Below are positions 45,112-54,138 of a stretch of 64,000 nt of DNA, in pieces. The translations under genes and the position numbers were made by a program. Position 1 is the first letter of the stretch. Each line of letters begins with the position of its first letter. Below the pieces are notes generated by a model, which saw only the letters and a list, made by a program, of their open reading frames with translations, was not told the DNA's origin and searched no databases. The stretch is from Dyadobacter sandarakinus (GTDB taxonomy: Bacteria; Bacteroidota; Bacteroidia; Cytophagales; Spirosomataceae), in contig NZ_CP056775.1 in NCBI RefSeq assembly GCF_016894445.1, positions 5,327,001 to 5,391,000 of the forward strand, written 5' to 3'.

Positions 45112-45218
45112 GAGTGACTTTTGGCTTTCAGCTTTCGCTTCGGGCCTTTTCTATTTTGAAAGAATAAGTAAGAATCTGTTGATAGTTTATTTTGCTCTAA
45201 CTGCCGACTGCCGACTGC

Positions 45219-46214
45219 CTAAACCACAAACGGCTTGATAACCCTGGCTCCATACTTTTTGAGTTCCACAAAAAGCTGGTTGAGCATGTCGTCACTGTGA
45301 TAAATGCCGATAATCGTACCGCCTGAGCCGGCAAACTTAGCCGACGCGCCGCATGAGCGGGCTGCATTGATCAGCCTTTTATTGGATTCGGGCACATTGT
45401 AAATTTTGCACCTGAGATCAAAGTTTTCATTCATCAGCTGGTGTAGGTCGTGCGCCCTGCCTTCCAGAAGGGCTTGTTTTCCCTGCTCAGCTTTTCCTGC
45501 GATCTGGTTCAGTACATCCATTACTTCCTGCTCACCCCGGTCATAGCGGGTACGTACGTCGCTGTGGACCTTGCCGGATACTTTGCTGAGATTGGTATTG
45601 TAGGCGACATACAGGTTGGGGAGTAAAGCAGGGTCAATGCGCTCGTACCTGCCATGGCCTTTTTCCTGAATCATCTCTTTGTCAAAATCCATATACACGC
45701 AGCCTTCGTAACATTGGATAACGCGGTCCTGTAAGCCGGCTGTAATGCCCAGCTCCTCCGTTTCTGTCACCATCACAAGCTGGGGCAGGATTTCCAGTGG
45801 AATTTCCACTTTGTAAAACTGCATCAATGCCCGGAACAAAGCCACGATGATCGCGCTGGAACCTGACATGCCCACCTGCCGCGGAATCGAGGAGCGGTAC
45901 CGGACCGTAAAGTTGCGGTTGGGAAGGCGGATACCTTCGTTTTCACAGTAGTCACCAAACTTTTTGATGCCTGCCTTGATCAGCGGAATGCCTCCGTTGT
46001 ACCCAAGCATACTTACTGAGTCACGAAGGTGAAATATGCTTTTGAATGTACTGACATCCTGTGGCTGGGCTTCGATATGCAGCTCGGGCGACTCGTACAG
46101 GGAAATGGACGCACCGAAGTTTCTTACGGAAATGGAGATTGTTTTTCCAAAAAAACCATCAGAAGGGTTGCCTAACAATCCCGCGCGGGCATAGGCACGT
46201 GTTTCAATGATCAA
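45219..46214 (-). CDS. GHMP kinase, plant-type glucuronokinase homologue
   Basis: 331 aa. The GHMP ATP-binding motif is IPRQVGMSGSSAI at 110-122, and the C-terminal GHMP motif is KFAGSGGTIIGIY. From memory, several blocks match Arabidopsis glucuronokinase closely: ARAGLLGNPSDGFFGKTIS at the start, ELGITAGLQDRVIQ, YMDFDKEMIQEKGHGRY, SGKVHSDVR and NFDLRCKIY. The reaction would be D-glucuronate + ATP to glucuronate-1-P. galU lies 107 bp downstream, which could finish a route to UDP-glucuronate. A related sugar-1-kinase (for example for galacturonate or heptose) is the main alternative. Confidence 0.8.
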   Translation of the reverse strand: MIIETRAYARAGLLGNPSDGFFGKTISISVRNFGASISLYESPELHIEAQPQDVSTFKSIFHLRDSVSMLGYNGGIPLIKAGIKKFGDYCENEGIRLPNRNFTVRYRSSIPRQVGMSGSSAIIVALFRALMQFYKVEIPLEILPQLVMVTETEELGITAGLQDRVIQCYEGCVYMDFDKEMIQEKGHGRYERIDPALLPNLYVAYNTNLSKVSGKVHSDVRTRYDRGEQEVMDVLNQIAGKAEQGKQALLEGRAHDLHQLMNENFDLRCKIYNVPESNKRLINAARSCGASAKFAGSGGTIIGIYHSDDMLNQLFVELKKYGARVIKPFVV

Positions 46215-46328
46215 TGTAGCTTTTGTTTGGACCGGAATATAAATCTATGACGATGTAAAGCGGCTTTCCCCTTATGGTTTACTTTCTAATTGATTGCAAT
46301 TTCTGAAGGAAAAGAAAACGATATGCAT

Positions 46329-46359
46329 AAAAAAAGCGCGGTGTGAAAACATCCGCGCT
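46329..46359 (-). terminator. Terminator of the YceI gene
   Basis: AGCGCGG (46335-46341) pairs with CCGCGCT (46353-46359); on the minus strand a T-run (46329-46335 region) follows. It lies 23 bp past the stop at 46383. Confidence 0.72.
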
Positions 46360-46382
46360 GTCAGAGGAGCGTTTACGTATAT

Positions 46383-46910
46383 TTATTGTTTTACTACCTG
46401 CACGTTGGCGATCAGTTTTACTTCGTCACCTACTACCACGCCGCCGGCCTCAGTTACCGCGCTCCATTCCAGGCCGAATTCCTTCCGGTTAATTTTACCT
46501 GCGATCTCAAAACCTGACTTGTTGTTGCCGTAAAAGTCGGTCATGTTACCGCCGTACTCTACATCAAACTCAAATGGTTTGGTGATATGTTTTACTGTCA
46601 GGTCGCCTTTCAAAGTATAGGCATCTCCGCTTTTTTTAGCCAGCTTACCTTCAAACGACAGGTGCGGGTACGTAGCAGCGTCAAAAAAGTCGGCTGATTT
46701 GAGGTGCTCATCACGTTGGGTCTGATTGGTATCAATGCTTGCCACATCGGCAGCAAACTTCACAGTAGCACCGTCAAAATCTTCATTATCTGCTTCCACA
46801 GTTCCCTGAAAGCTTTTGAATGAACCGGTTACGGTTGAAATCACAAGGTGTTTTACCTTAAACTGTATTTCGGAATGCGTGGGGTCAATCGCCCAAGTTG
46901 TAGTTGCCAT
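46383..46910 (-). CDS. YceI-family lipid-binding-like protein
   Basis: 175 aa. TTWAIDPTHSEIQFKVKHLVISTVTGSFKSF (in two halves) is the classical YceI start, followed by DFDGATVKFAADVASIDTNQTQRDEHLKS and the closing SGFEIAGKINRKEFGLEW. The family forms a lipocalin-like barrel that binds polyisoprenoids such as ubiquinone precursors. This copy has no signal peptide, so it would be cytoplasmic. It is monocistronic: terminator downstream and a palindromic array upstream. Confidence 0.92.
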   Translation of the reverse strand: MATTTWAIDPTHSEIQFKVKHLVISTVTGSFKSFQGTVEADNEDFDGATVKFAADVASIDTNQTQRDEHLKSADFFDAATYPHLSFEGKLAKKSGDAYTLKGDLTVKHITKPFEFDVEYGGNMTDFYGNNKSGFEIAGKINRKEFGLEWSAVTEAGGVVVGDEVKLIANVQVVKQ

Positions 46911-46926
46911 CGTGCTGTAAATTTTT

Positions 46927-46959
46927 ATGTAAATACATTTAATGTATATACATGTAAAT
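46927..46959. promoter_or_regulatory. Palindromic operator-like array upstream of YceI
   Basis: Two direct copies of ATGTAAAT (46927-46934 and 46952-46959) flank two overlapping palindromes: TACATTTAATGTA (46934-46946) and the perfect 12-bp ATGTATATACAT (46942-46953). The array ends 16 bp from the YceI ATG, where a repressor would block transcription or initiation. Confidence 0.5.
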
Positions 46960-46980
46960 TTCTGAATTAGTTTCTTAAAT

Positions 46981-47012
46981 CAAAAAAAATCCCGGAGAAA
47001 TTTTCTCCGGGA
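46981..47012 (-). terminator. Terminator of the LolA-like gene
   Basis: TCCCGGAGA (46990-46998) pairs with TCTCCGGGA (47004-47012); a run of eight A on the plus strand (46982-46989) gives the T-run. It is 22 bp past the stop at 47035. Confidence 0.85.
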
Positions 47013-47034
47013 AGTTATATTTTAAATCATCATG

Positions 47035-47760
47035 TTACTGCGGCATCTGAAAAATACTGTCGTCCACCTTCGGATTTACTTCGAGTGAACTGATCTTAAG
47101 CGCCATGGTTGCCCCCGGCATCGCAGAGGTAGTTACTTCGGAAGTAAAGGGGTAGTAAATGCCGTCCACCTGCCGGAAGTCCGACTGCTTGTTTTCAGAC
47201 ATAATATCCTGCCCGTTGATATTGGCCTGCACTACCATTTTGAGAATGTAAAAAGTGTCTTTTGAAATATAGTTGACCCTTTTTACACCACTTTTCAATG
47301 TCATTCCTATCTTATAAACCTTTGCTCCCGCAAGGTCCTCTTCTCCGTCCAGTGTCAGTGTATAACCTTTTTGCTTGTAGTTGTACAGGCCGGTCAGATC
47401 AGTTTCGGCCACCATGGACTTCGCAGCTTCCTCGGGCAGGGCAGTAGCCTTGGTCTGGCCGGTCATGGGATTGATCGTCCAGCCACCTGTGTTGTTCACA
47501 GCCTGCACGATAGTCATACCTTGTATGATGGTTTCACTCCTGAATCCCTTATTGTGAACGATCGTAGTCTGGATGGGCACCTTCATGTTCATCACGTCCA
47601 TTTCCGCATTGATTTTGACACTTTGCAGCTTGGCAAGCTTATCGGCCCCGCCCATGGCAGCAACATGTTTGCTGACAATTTCATCTATTGTCTGGGCCTG
47701 GGTGAATGTAACAGAAGAGAGCAGTAAAAAGAGTAAGGTCAGAAGGCGTGGCCGGATCAT
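47035..47760 (-). CDS. Exported LolA-like outer-membrane lipoprotein-sorting-type protein
   Basis: 241 aa. The signal peptide is residues 1-22 (LLTLLFLLLSSVTFTQAQ). The mature part begins TIDEIVSKHVAAMGGADKLAKLQSV, a start common to Bacteroidota proteins with a LolA/LolB-type half-barrel, and shows regular amphipathic strands (YKIGMTLKSGVKRVNYISKD, FYPFTSEV-like end). It may carry a hydrophobic ligand in the periplasm; it lacks recognisable LolA active-site markers, so the role is open. Confidence 0.72.
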   Translation of the reverse strand: MIRPRLLTLLFLLLSSVTFTQAQTIDEIVSKHVAAMGGADKLAKLQSVKINAEMDVMNMKVPIQTTIVHNKGFRSETIIQGMTIVQAVNNTGGWTINPMTGQTKATALPEEAAKSMVAETDLTGLYNYKQKGYTLTLDGEEDLAGAKVYKIGMTLKSGVKRVNYISKDTFYILKMVVQANINGQDIMSENKQSDFRQVDGIYYPFTSEVTTSAMPGATMALKISSLEVNPKVDDSIFQMPQ

Positions 47761-47830
47761 GAGGTTGTCTAAGTTGTTTAAAGTTCAACTTGCGTAATGG
47801 GTGAATATTGCGGATTTTCCTTTTTTTGGT

Positions 47831-47870
47831 AAAATAAAAAAAACGAGCAGGAGAGATTCCTGCTCGTTTT
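47831..47870 (-). terminator. Terminator of the atpA-atpG unit
   Basis: ACGAGCAGGA (47843-47852) pairs with TCCTGCTCGT (47858-47867) around a 5-nt loop; TTTTTTTATTTT follows on the minus strand. It lies 24 bp beyond the atpG stop. Confidence 0.88.
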
Positions 47871-47893
47871 GTATGATCTTAAAACTTCAAATA

Positions 47894-48778
47894 TTAGTTT
47901 TTCAAAGCTTCCGCTCCACCTACGATTTCAAGGATTTCCTTGGTAATCGCAGCCTGACGCGTACGGTTATAAACCAGTTTGAGGTCTTTCAAAAGCTCCT
48001 GCGCATTTTCAGTTGCTTTATCCATAGCTGTCATCCTGGCACCCTGCTCAGAGGCATTTGATTCCAGTACTGCGCGGTACAACTGTATTTTCAACGATTT
48101 CGGGATCAGTTCTTCAAGAATCTGTTCCTCACCGGGCTCGAAAATGTAGTTCACTTCCGGACCTTTGGTTTTTGCATCGTTTTGTTCCTGTGCGATCGGC
48201 AGGTAAGGATCAGCGTGGATAATCTGAGTAGCAACGTTTTTGAACTCATTGTAAACAACATCCACAGCATCGTAGCGACCGCTGGAGAAATCTCTCATGA
48301 TTTCTTCTGCCGCCTGCTTCACAGCCACAAAGCTCAGCCTTCCGAAAAGGTCGGCATACGTTGTGTGGACAGTGTATCCGCGGCGTGCGAAAGCTTCTGC
48401 ACCTTTTTTACCGATTGCAAAGATCTCCACATTCCCTCTGCGGGCCTGTGCGGCATATTTCAGCTCAATCAGCTGCAAGGTTGCTTTCACAATATTGGTA
48501 TTAAAAGCACCGCAAAGACCGCGATCAGATGTCACGACAACGATGAGCACTTTTTCCACCGCTCTTACTGTTTTCAGAGGACTGTCTGCCGCAGTTTCAG
48601 CTCCCGACGAGACTGTTGCAAGCATATCGCCCAGCTTCTGCGCGTAAGGACGCATCTGCAGGATGTTATCCTGCGCCCTGCGCAACTTGGCTGCAGCCAC
48701 CATTTTCATCGCTTTGGTGATCTGCTGCGTGGAGTTGACAGATACGATCCGGTTACGTACTTCTTTTAAACTTGCCAT
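47894..48778 (-). CDS. atpG: F1F0 ATP synthase gamma subunit
   Basis: 294 aa. The N-terminal helix (ASLKEVRNRIVSVNSTQQITKAMKMVAAAKLRRAQ, read in two parts) and the C-terminal helix (ASEQGARMTAMDKATENAQELL, YNRTRQAAITKEILEIVGGAEAL) form the rotor coiled coil, and VVTSDRGLCGAFNTNIVK marks the Rossmann-like part. It is the central stalk of F1. It follows atpA by 12 bp and is ended by a strong terminator. Confidence 0.97.
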   Translation of the reverse strand: MASLKEVRNRIVSVNSTQQITKAMKMVAAAKLRRAQDNILQMRPYAQKLGDMLATVSSGAETAADSPLKTVRAVEKVLIVVVTSDRGLCGAFNTNIVKATLQLIELKYAAQARRGNVEIFAIGKKGAEAFARRGYTVHTTYADLFGRLSFVAVKQAAEEIMRDFSSGRYDAVDVVYNEFKNVATQIIHADPYLPIAQEQNDAKTKGPEVNYIFEPGEEQILEELIPKSLKIQLYRAVLESNASEQGARMTAMDKATENAQELLKDLKLVYNRTRQAAITKEILEIVGGAEALKN

Positions 48779-48790
48779 ACGTAACGCAGA

Positions 48791-50368
48791 TTAACGGTAT
48801 TTGGAAGCAACTTCACGGGCAACTTTATCAATCACGTCGGTTACGCTGTTGTCGAGCTTGCCTGCACGCAGGGCTGCCAGCGTTTCCTTGTGTTGACCTG
48901 CCATGACGGTGTTAAAGTCTTTTTCAAATTCTTTCACCTTATTTACATCCACAGTATCCAGCAATCCTTTGGTAGATGCATAAACCGTTGCTACCTGGAT
49001 CTCAACAGGTACAGGAGCATATTGTGGCTGTTTCAGTACTTCCTGGTTGCGGCGACCCCGGTCAATAGCCAGCTTGGTAGCAGCATCCAGGTCAGATCCG
49101 AATTTTGCAAATGCTTCCAGCTCGCGGAACTGCGCCTGATCCAGTTTCAGTGTACCTGAAACCTTTTTCATGGATTTGATCTGTGCATTACCACCCACCC
49201 GGGATACCGAAATACCTACGTTGATAGCAGGACGGATACCTGAGTTGAACAGGTTGGATTCCAGGAATATTTGTCCGTCAGTGATTGAAATCACGTTCGT
49301 AGGAATATAAGCCGAAACGTCACCTGCCTGTGTCTCGATGATCGGAAGCGCTGTCAGTGAGCCACCACCTTTTACTTTTCCTACCAGTGAAGGAGGAAGG
49401 TCGTTCATGGTTGCAGCAATTGCATCGTCATTGATCACCTTCGCAGCTCTTTCCAGCAAGCGGCTGTGCAGGTAAAACACGTCTCCCGGATAAGCCTCAC
49501 GACCCGGCGGGCGGCGGAGCAGCAGGGAAACTTCGCGGTAGGATACAGCTTGTTTTGAAAGGTCATCATAAATAACCAGGGCAGGGCGGCCGGTGTCACG
49601 GAAGTACTCACCGATTGCAGCACCTGTAAATGGCGCATAAAACTGCATTGGAGAAGGATCGGAAGCACCCGCAGCAACGATCACCGTGTAATCCATGGCA
49701 CCGTACTTGCGAAGCGTTCCTTCAATTCCCTTGATGGTAGAAGCTTTCTGGCCGCAGGCTACGTAAATACAGAAAACCGGCTCACCTTTTTCAAAATACT
49801 CTCTCTGATTGATGATCGTATCAATCGCCACGGCAGTTTTACCTGTCTGACGGTCACCGATGATCAGCTCGCGCTGGCCACGGCCGATAGGGATCATTGC
49901 ATCAATCGCCTTGATACCTGTCTGAAGAGGCTCGGTAACAGGCTGGCGGAAAATCACACCGGGTGCCTTACGCTCGATCGGCATTTCATAAAGATCACCT
50001 GTAAGGGGACCATTACCGTCGATCGGCTCAGCCAGTGTGTTTACAACACGACCGATAATTCCGTCACCCACTTTAACAGAGGCGATTTCCTTGGTGCGTT
50101 TTACAGTTGCACCTTCTTTAATATCACTGAAGTCCCCAAGCAAAACGGCGCCGACGTTATCCTCTTCAAGGTTCAACGCGAGTGCTTTAAGGCCGTTTTC
50201 AAACACAAGCAGCTCACCCGCCTGTACTTGTGAAAGACCGTAAATACGGGCGACACCGTCACCTACCTGAAGGACTGTTCCTACTTCTTCAAGTTCTGCT
50301 TCTGATCGAGCGCCTGCAAGTTGTTCGCGCAGGATGGCCGAAACTTCATCCGGTCTGACAGATACCAT
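48791..50368 (-). CDS. atpA: F1F0 ATP synthase alpha subunit
   Basis: 525 aa. The P-loop GDRQTGKT is at residues 171-178, and YDDLSKQAVSYREVSLLLRRPPGREAYPG (in two parts) is the alpha-subunit signature containing the arginine finger region. It forms the non-catalytic nucleotide sites of F1. The usual upstream genes for F0 and delta (atpB, E, F, H) are absent: the next gene upstream is a divergent FKBP isomerase. A candidate promoter lies about 50 bp upstream. Confidence 0.98.
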   Translation of the reverse strand: MVSVRPDEVSAILREQLAGARSEAELEEVGTVLQVGDGVARIYGLSQVQAGELLVFENGLKALALNLEEDNVGAVLLGDFSDIKEGATVKRTKEIASVKVGDGIIGRVVNTLAEPIDGNGPLTGDLYEMPIERKAPGVIFRQPVTEPLQTGIKAIDAMIPIGRGQRELIIGDRQTGKTAVAIDTIINQREYFEKGEPVFCIYVACGQKASTIKGIEGTLRKYGAMDYTVIVAAGASDPSPMQFYAPFTGAAIGEYFRDTGRPALVIYDDLSKQAVSYREVSLLLRRPPGREAYPGDVFYLHSRLLERAAKVINDDAIAATMNDLPPSLVGKVKGGGSLTALPIIETQAGDVSAYIPTNVISITDGQIFLESNLFNSGIRPAINVGISVSRVGGNAQIKSMKKVSGTLKLDQAQFRELEAFAKFGSDLDAATKLAIDRGRRNQEVLKQPQYAPVPVEIQVATVYASTKGLLDTVDVNKVKEFEKDFNTVMAGQHKETLAALRAGKLDNSVTDVIDKVAREVASKYR

Positions 50369-50419
50369 AGTATAATTAACTTATTTAGAGTATAGTAGTA
50401 AGTTTTTCGAAAACTGCCG

Positions 50420-50449
50420 CAAAGGTAGGGCTTTATTTTGGTTATTGAA
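50420..50449 (-). promoter_or_regulatory. Candidate promoter of atpA-atpG
   Basis: Reading the minus strand, TTC-N19-TACCTTTG. The -7 box is an exact TAnnTTTG match and the -33 box matches two of three bases at the right spacing. The predicted leader is about 45 nt. This supports atpA-atpG as an independent unit. Confidence 0.55.
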
Positions 50450-50654
50450 GTATAAATTAATTAAAACATACAGCTGAAAATTAGATTTTTCCAAGGTGAC
50501 GTACCCGCTGGTTTTCGTCCACTCCATACTACCGTTCATGCATTCAGACAAACATTTCTAAAACTTTTTTAGGTAGTAATTGTGTTTTTGTTGTAATTGA
50601 ATTCGTTAATATCACTTACGTTAAACGAATCAATTAACCGACCATCTCAGTCTA

Positions 50655-51413
50655 ATGTTCACATCAGGAAAAACAATTTTTGCAGCTTTATTCATCGCAG
50701 CACTATCAGGACAAAGCATTGCTCAAACTACGAAAAAAACAGTGAAGCCAGCTACTCCGGTGAAAAAAACCGCTACAAGCTCAGCAACTAAAACTGCTCA
50801 GGGACCGGCAGTTCTCAAAACCCAGGCTGACTCCCTGTGTGCTGCAATCGGCGTTAGTTTTTCCAATTCGTTAACTTCTCAGGGAATTACAGATATCAAT
50901 ACCGATGTGCTTACCCAAACCATTACAGCGGCGCTTAAAGGGCAGAAGACAGCTTTTAACCCTGAGGATGCCAACCGTTTCATTGCAGGATATTTCCAGA
51001 AAATGATGGAGGAAAAAGGTGCCGTAGTACGGGTAGAAGGTGAAAAGTTTTTGGAAGAAAATAAGACGAAGCCTGGTGTGGTGACTACCGAAAGCGGACT
51101 GCAGTACCAGGTAATCAAAACCGGTGACGGCCCCAAACCGGCTGCCACGGATAAAGTAAAAACACATTACCACGGAACACTTACCAATGGAACGGTTTTT
51201 GACAGTTCGGTAGATCGCGGAGAGCCGGTGGAATTTCCTGTGAATGGTGTGATTAAAGGATGGACCGAAGCATTGCAGCTGATGCCGGTAGGTTCCAAAT
51301 GGAAGTTGTTTATTCCTTATCAGCTGGCGTACGGCGAGCGGGCAGCAGGACCTCAGATCCCCGCTTATTCAGCCTTGGTTTTTGAGGTCGAACTATTAGA
51401 AATCGTTAAATAG
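50655..51413 (+). CDS. FKBP-type peptidyl-prolyl cis-trans isomerase, exported
   Basis: 252 aa. The signal peptide (residues 1-23, FAALFIAALSGQSIAQ) is followed by a Lys/Thr/Ala-rich linker to about residue 50, then a helical FKBP_N dimerisation-type domain (about 55-140) and the FKBP_C domain (about 145-250: GLQYQVIKTGDGPKP, VKTHYHGTLTNGTVFDSS, IKGWTEALQLMPVGSKW, LAYGERAAG). It resembles FkpA/Mip foldases of the periplasm. A tail-specific protease gene starts 13 bp later, so folding and quality control are likely coupled. Confidence 0.94.
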   Translation: MFTSGKTIFAALFIAALSGQSIAQTTKKTVKPATPVKKTATSSATKTAQGPAVLKTQADSLCAAIGVSFSNSLTSQGITDINTDVLTQTITAALKGQKTAFNPEDANRFIAGYFQKMMEEKGAVVRVEGEKFLEENKTKPGVVTTESGLQYQVIKTGDGPKPAATDKVKTHYHGTLTNGTVFDSSVDRGEPVEFPVNGVIKGWTEALQLMPVGSKWKLFIPYQLAYGERAAGPQIPAYSALVFEVELLEIVK

Positions 51414-51426
51414 CAACGTTCAGCTA

Positions 51427-53550
51427 ATGAAAAAGTACCTAATCACTCTTATACCGGTTGTTTTGCTTGGATGGCAGCGCGGCCCTGTTCACGAACAAGC
51501 AGCGCTTCGCCCTGCCGTGGAGGTTTCAATGGATGAGGATATCAAGCCAATACCGGCTCAGTTCAAAGCTGAGGGATTGACTACGCGTATTTTATCAGGC
51601 TACCATTACAGAAAGACAAAACTCAATGATTCGCTCTCGGCAGCGATCTTTGATAAGTACATTGATGCCATAGATCATGGCAAGCTGTACTATCTCAGCT
51701 CGGATATCAAGGATTTTGACCAGTACAAAAATTCTTTTGACGACTACCTGCTGAACCAGGAGCTGGATGTTCCCTTTCAGATGTACAATGTATTCAGAAA
51801 GCGCTACAAAGAGCGCAGTGAGTATATCCAGACGTTGTTGAAAGAGCCCAAGCCATTTGACTTTACAGCAGACGAGTCTATGGATACAGACCGTGAAAAA
51901 GCTGCGTGGGCAACCAATACGAACCAGCTTAATGATACCTGGCGCAAGTACCTGAAAAGCGAGGCGCTGGACCTGAAATTGTCAGGTAAAGCGGATACAG
52001 CCGTCATCAGTACGCTGCGTGACCGCTACAAAACCCGTGACCGTGCGCTGGGCCGCATTCGTACCGAGCAGGTTTTCCAGATGTTCATGAATGCTTATGC
52101 GGAATCCATGGACCCTCACACCAGTTACATGGCGCCTACCTCCGCAGACCGTTTCAAGCAGGAAATGAGTCAGTCACTGGAAGGTATCGGAGCACTTCTG
52201 AGGGAAGAGGATAACTACATCAAGATCGTGGAGGTAATTCCAGGTGGTCCTGCATTTAAAGGAAAACAGCTTAAAAAAGAGGACAAGATTGTTGCGGTTG
52301 CACAGGGTGACGAAGGGAAAATGGTTGACATTGTCGGCTGGTTTGTGGACGATGCTGTAAAGCTGATCAAAGGCCCGAAATCAACTGTGGTACGCTTGCA
52401 GGTCATCTCGGCCGATGCATTGCCCGGAGCAGCTCCGAAAGAGTACCGGCTGGTAAGGGAAAAGATCAAGCTGGAAGAGCAGCGTGCAAAAAGTGAGATT
52501 GTATCCATCAATTCGGGTAATAAAGCTTACAAAATCGGGGTGATCGACATTCCCCTGTTTTACCGTGACTTTGAAGGTGCACAGCATCGTGAAAAAGAAT
52601 TTTCGAGCACTACCCGCGATGTACAAAAGCTGATCGGCGAGTTGCAGCAGGCCAATGTGGACGGAGTGGTGATTGACCTTCGTAATAATGGAGGCGGGTC
52701 ACTGACCGAGGCGGTATCATTGACAGGATTGTTTATCAACCGCGGTCCGGTGGTTCAGGTAAAAGAGGGCCAGGGCGAGATTGAAGTACAGTCTGATAAT
52801 GATCCTACCATCGCTTACGACGGACCGATGGCCGTCATGGTGAACCGTTTCAGCGCTTCGGCTTCTGAGATATTTGCCGCAGCTATTCAGGATTATAAAA
52901 GAGGCTTGATCGTAGGTGAGCAAACATATGGAAAAGGTACTGTTCAGACTTTGATCGACCTGAACCAGTGGGTGCCGAAAGAAACGGATCAGCTTGGACA
53001 GGTTAAACTTACCGTTGCGAAATTCTATCGGATTAATGGAAGCAGTACGCAGCTGAAAGGTGTTGTGCCGGATCTGGAACTTCCTACTGCATTCAAGGTA
53101 AATGAGTACGGTGAAGGATCTCAGCCAAGTGCTTTGCCCTGGGATCAGATTGCATCGTCCAAGTACGAGCTGACCAACAAAGTCAATCCAAAGATTATTG
53201 AGCAGGTAAAAGATAAGTACAGCCAGCGTCTGAAAACTGACGGAGAACTGAAAACACTGGTTAAAACCCTGGCTGAATTTAAGGAAGCCAGAGAAAACAA
53301 GGTTGTTTCGTTACAGGAATCGAAGCGGAAAGCAGAGCGGGATGAGGCAGAAAAGAAAAGAGCTGCCATGAAGCAGATTGGTGAAGACAATGTGACCGGC
53401 GAAGACGATGAGGAAGAAACAACTGCTTCGCAAACGCCGAAAGAGGTGAAGAAGAAACAGGATATCTACCTTACAGAAACAGGCCGTATGCTGGTTGACT
53501 ACATCATAGTCGCCAAAGAGCCAAGCCTGGCAGGTGCCAAGAAAAAGTAA
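51427..53550 (+). CDS. Tail-specific (carboxy-terminal processing) protease, S41A
   Basis: 707 aa, the long Tsp/Prc form rather than short CtpA. It has an N-terminal hydrophobic signal, a long helical TSP N-terminal domain (LTTRILSGYHYRKTKL, DHGKLYYLSSDI), a PDZ domain at about 250-335 (IKIVEVIPGGPAFKG), then the S41 domain with Ser478 in SASASE and Lys503 in YGKGTVQ, the expected dyad spaced by 25 residues. A C-terminal charged coiled region (about 600-660) follows. It degrades periplasmic proteins from the C terminus. It shares a transcript with the FKBP gene and ends at a strong terminator. Confidence 0.95.
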   Translation: MKKYLITLIPVVLLGWQRGPVHEQAALRPAVEVSMDEDIKPIPAQFKAEGLTTRILSGYHYRKTKLNDSLSAAIFDKYIDAIDHGKLYYLSSDIKDFDQYKNSFDDYLLNQELDVPFQMYNVFRKRYKERSEYIQTLLKEPKPFDFTADESMDTDREKAAWATNTNQLNDTWRKYLKSEALDLKLSGKADTAVISTLRDRYKTRDRALGRIRTEQVFQMFMNAYAESMDPHTSYMAPTSADRFKQEMSQSLEGIGALLREEDNYIKIVEVIPGGPAFKGKQLKKEDKIVAVAQGDEGKMVDIVGWFVDDAVKLIKGPKSTVVRLQVISADALPGAAPKEYRLVREKIKLEEQRAKSEIVSINSGNKAYKIGVIDIPLFYRDFEGAQHREKEFSSTTRDVQKLIGELQQANVDGVVIDLRNNGGGSLTEAVSLTGLFINRGPVVQVKEGQGEIEVQSDNDPTIAYDGPMAVMVNRFSASASEIFAAAIQDYKRGLIVGEQTYGKGTVQTLIDLNQWVPKETDQLGQVKLTVAKFYRINGSSTQLKGVVPDLELPTAFKVNEYGEGSQPSALPWDQIASSKYELTNKVNPKIIEQVKDKYSQRLKTDGELKTLVKTLAEFKEARENKVVSLQESKRKAERDEAEKKRAAMKQIGEDNVTGEDDEEETTASQTPKEVKKKQDIYLTETGRMLVDYIIVAKEPSLAGAKKK

Positions 53551-53566
53551 GACAAGGTTCATTATC

Positions 53567-53598
53567 AAAGGCCGCTTCGGAAGAAGCGGCCTTTTTTT
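53567..53598 (+). terminator. Terminator after the tail-specific protease
   Basis: AAAGGCCGCTTC (53567-53578), GGAA loop, GAAGCGGCCTTT (53583-53594), then more T. The hairpin has 12 pairs. It reaches the stop codon of the convergent gene at 53597 and may serve both directions weakly. Confidence 0.9.
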
Positions 53599-54001
53599 AT
53601 TCATTTACCTGATCCAGTTTCTCGTTTACGCGTTTTATTTCTTTTAAAACCAAACGCATCAGTGCGGCATCCCGCTGCCTTACGAATAATTGTGCTACCA
53701 GGGAGTCAAGCGTCTTAATGCTGTCTGAGGGAAAGTATGCCGCATCTTTGTGCATATTCAGATCAATGTAGGACCATTCCTGCCGGATATCCAGCATAGT
53801 ACTGCCGGCCTGATCGTAATTATTGGACATACATTCCTGTCGCAGGTTATGAAATAAGATATTCAACCTGATATGATTTTTTACATTCCGCGCATCGGTC
53901 GATACACAACTCTTTTTAGTACCCGGGACCCGTATAATGAACAAAGCTGCTAATAATAAAATGAGGCACACAAAAAGGCTTATTTGTGGCTTTGATGGCA
54001 T
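53597..54001 (-). CDS. Small single-span membrane or exported protein, unknown
   Basis: 134 aa. One hydrophobic segment near the N terminus (ISLFVCLILLLAALFII, residues 7-23) is followed by a helical, charged region (IRLNILFHNLRQECMS, MRLVLKEIKRVNEKLDQVNE) that could form a coiled coil at the C terminus. I do not recognise a family. It lies convergent to the protease gene and downstream of the XRE gene (137-bp gap). Coding status is supported by length, signal segment and lack of a better overlapping frame. Confidence 0.55.
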   Translation of the reverse strand: MPSKPQISLFVCLILLLAALFIIRVPGTKKSCVSTDARNVKNHIRLNILFHNLRQECMSNNYDQAGSTMLDIRQEWSYIDLNMHKDAAYFPSDSIKTLDSLVAQLFVRQRDAALMRLVLKEIKRVNEKLDQVNE

Positions 54002-54138
54002 AGTGTGAATTTTTATTAAGCAGAAAATGAATGGTGAGAACAGTATGCCAATATCTAAAAAAGGCTAAGATAGGTAGCACACTATTGATCAGGCGCCGGA
54101 GACGAATGAGCAGAAGGTGATTGATGCCTGTTTGAAAG

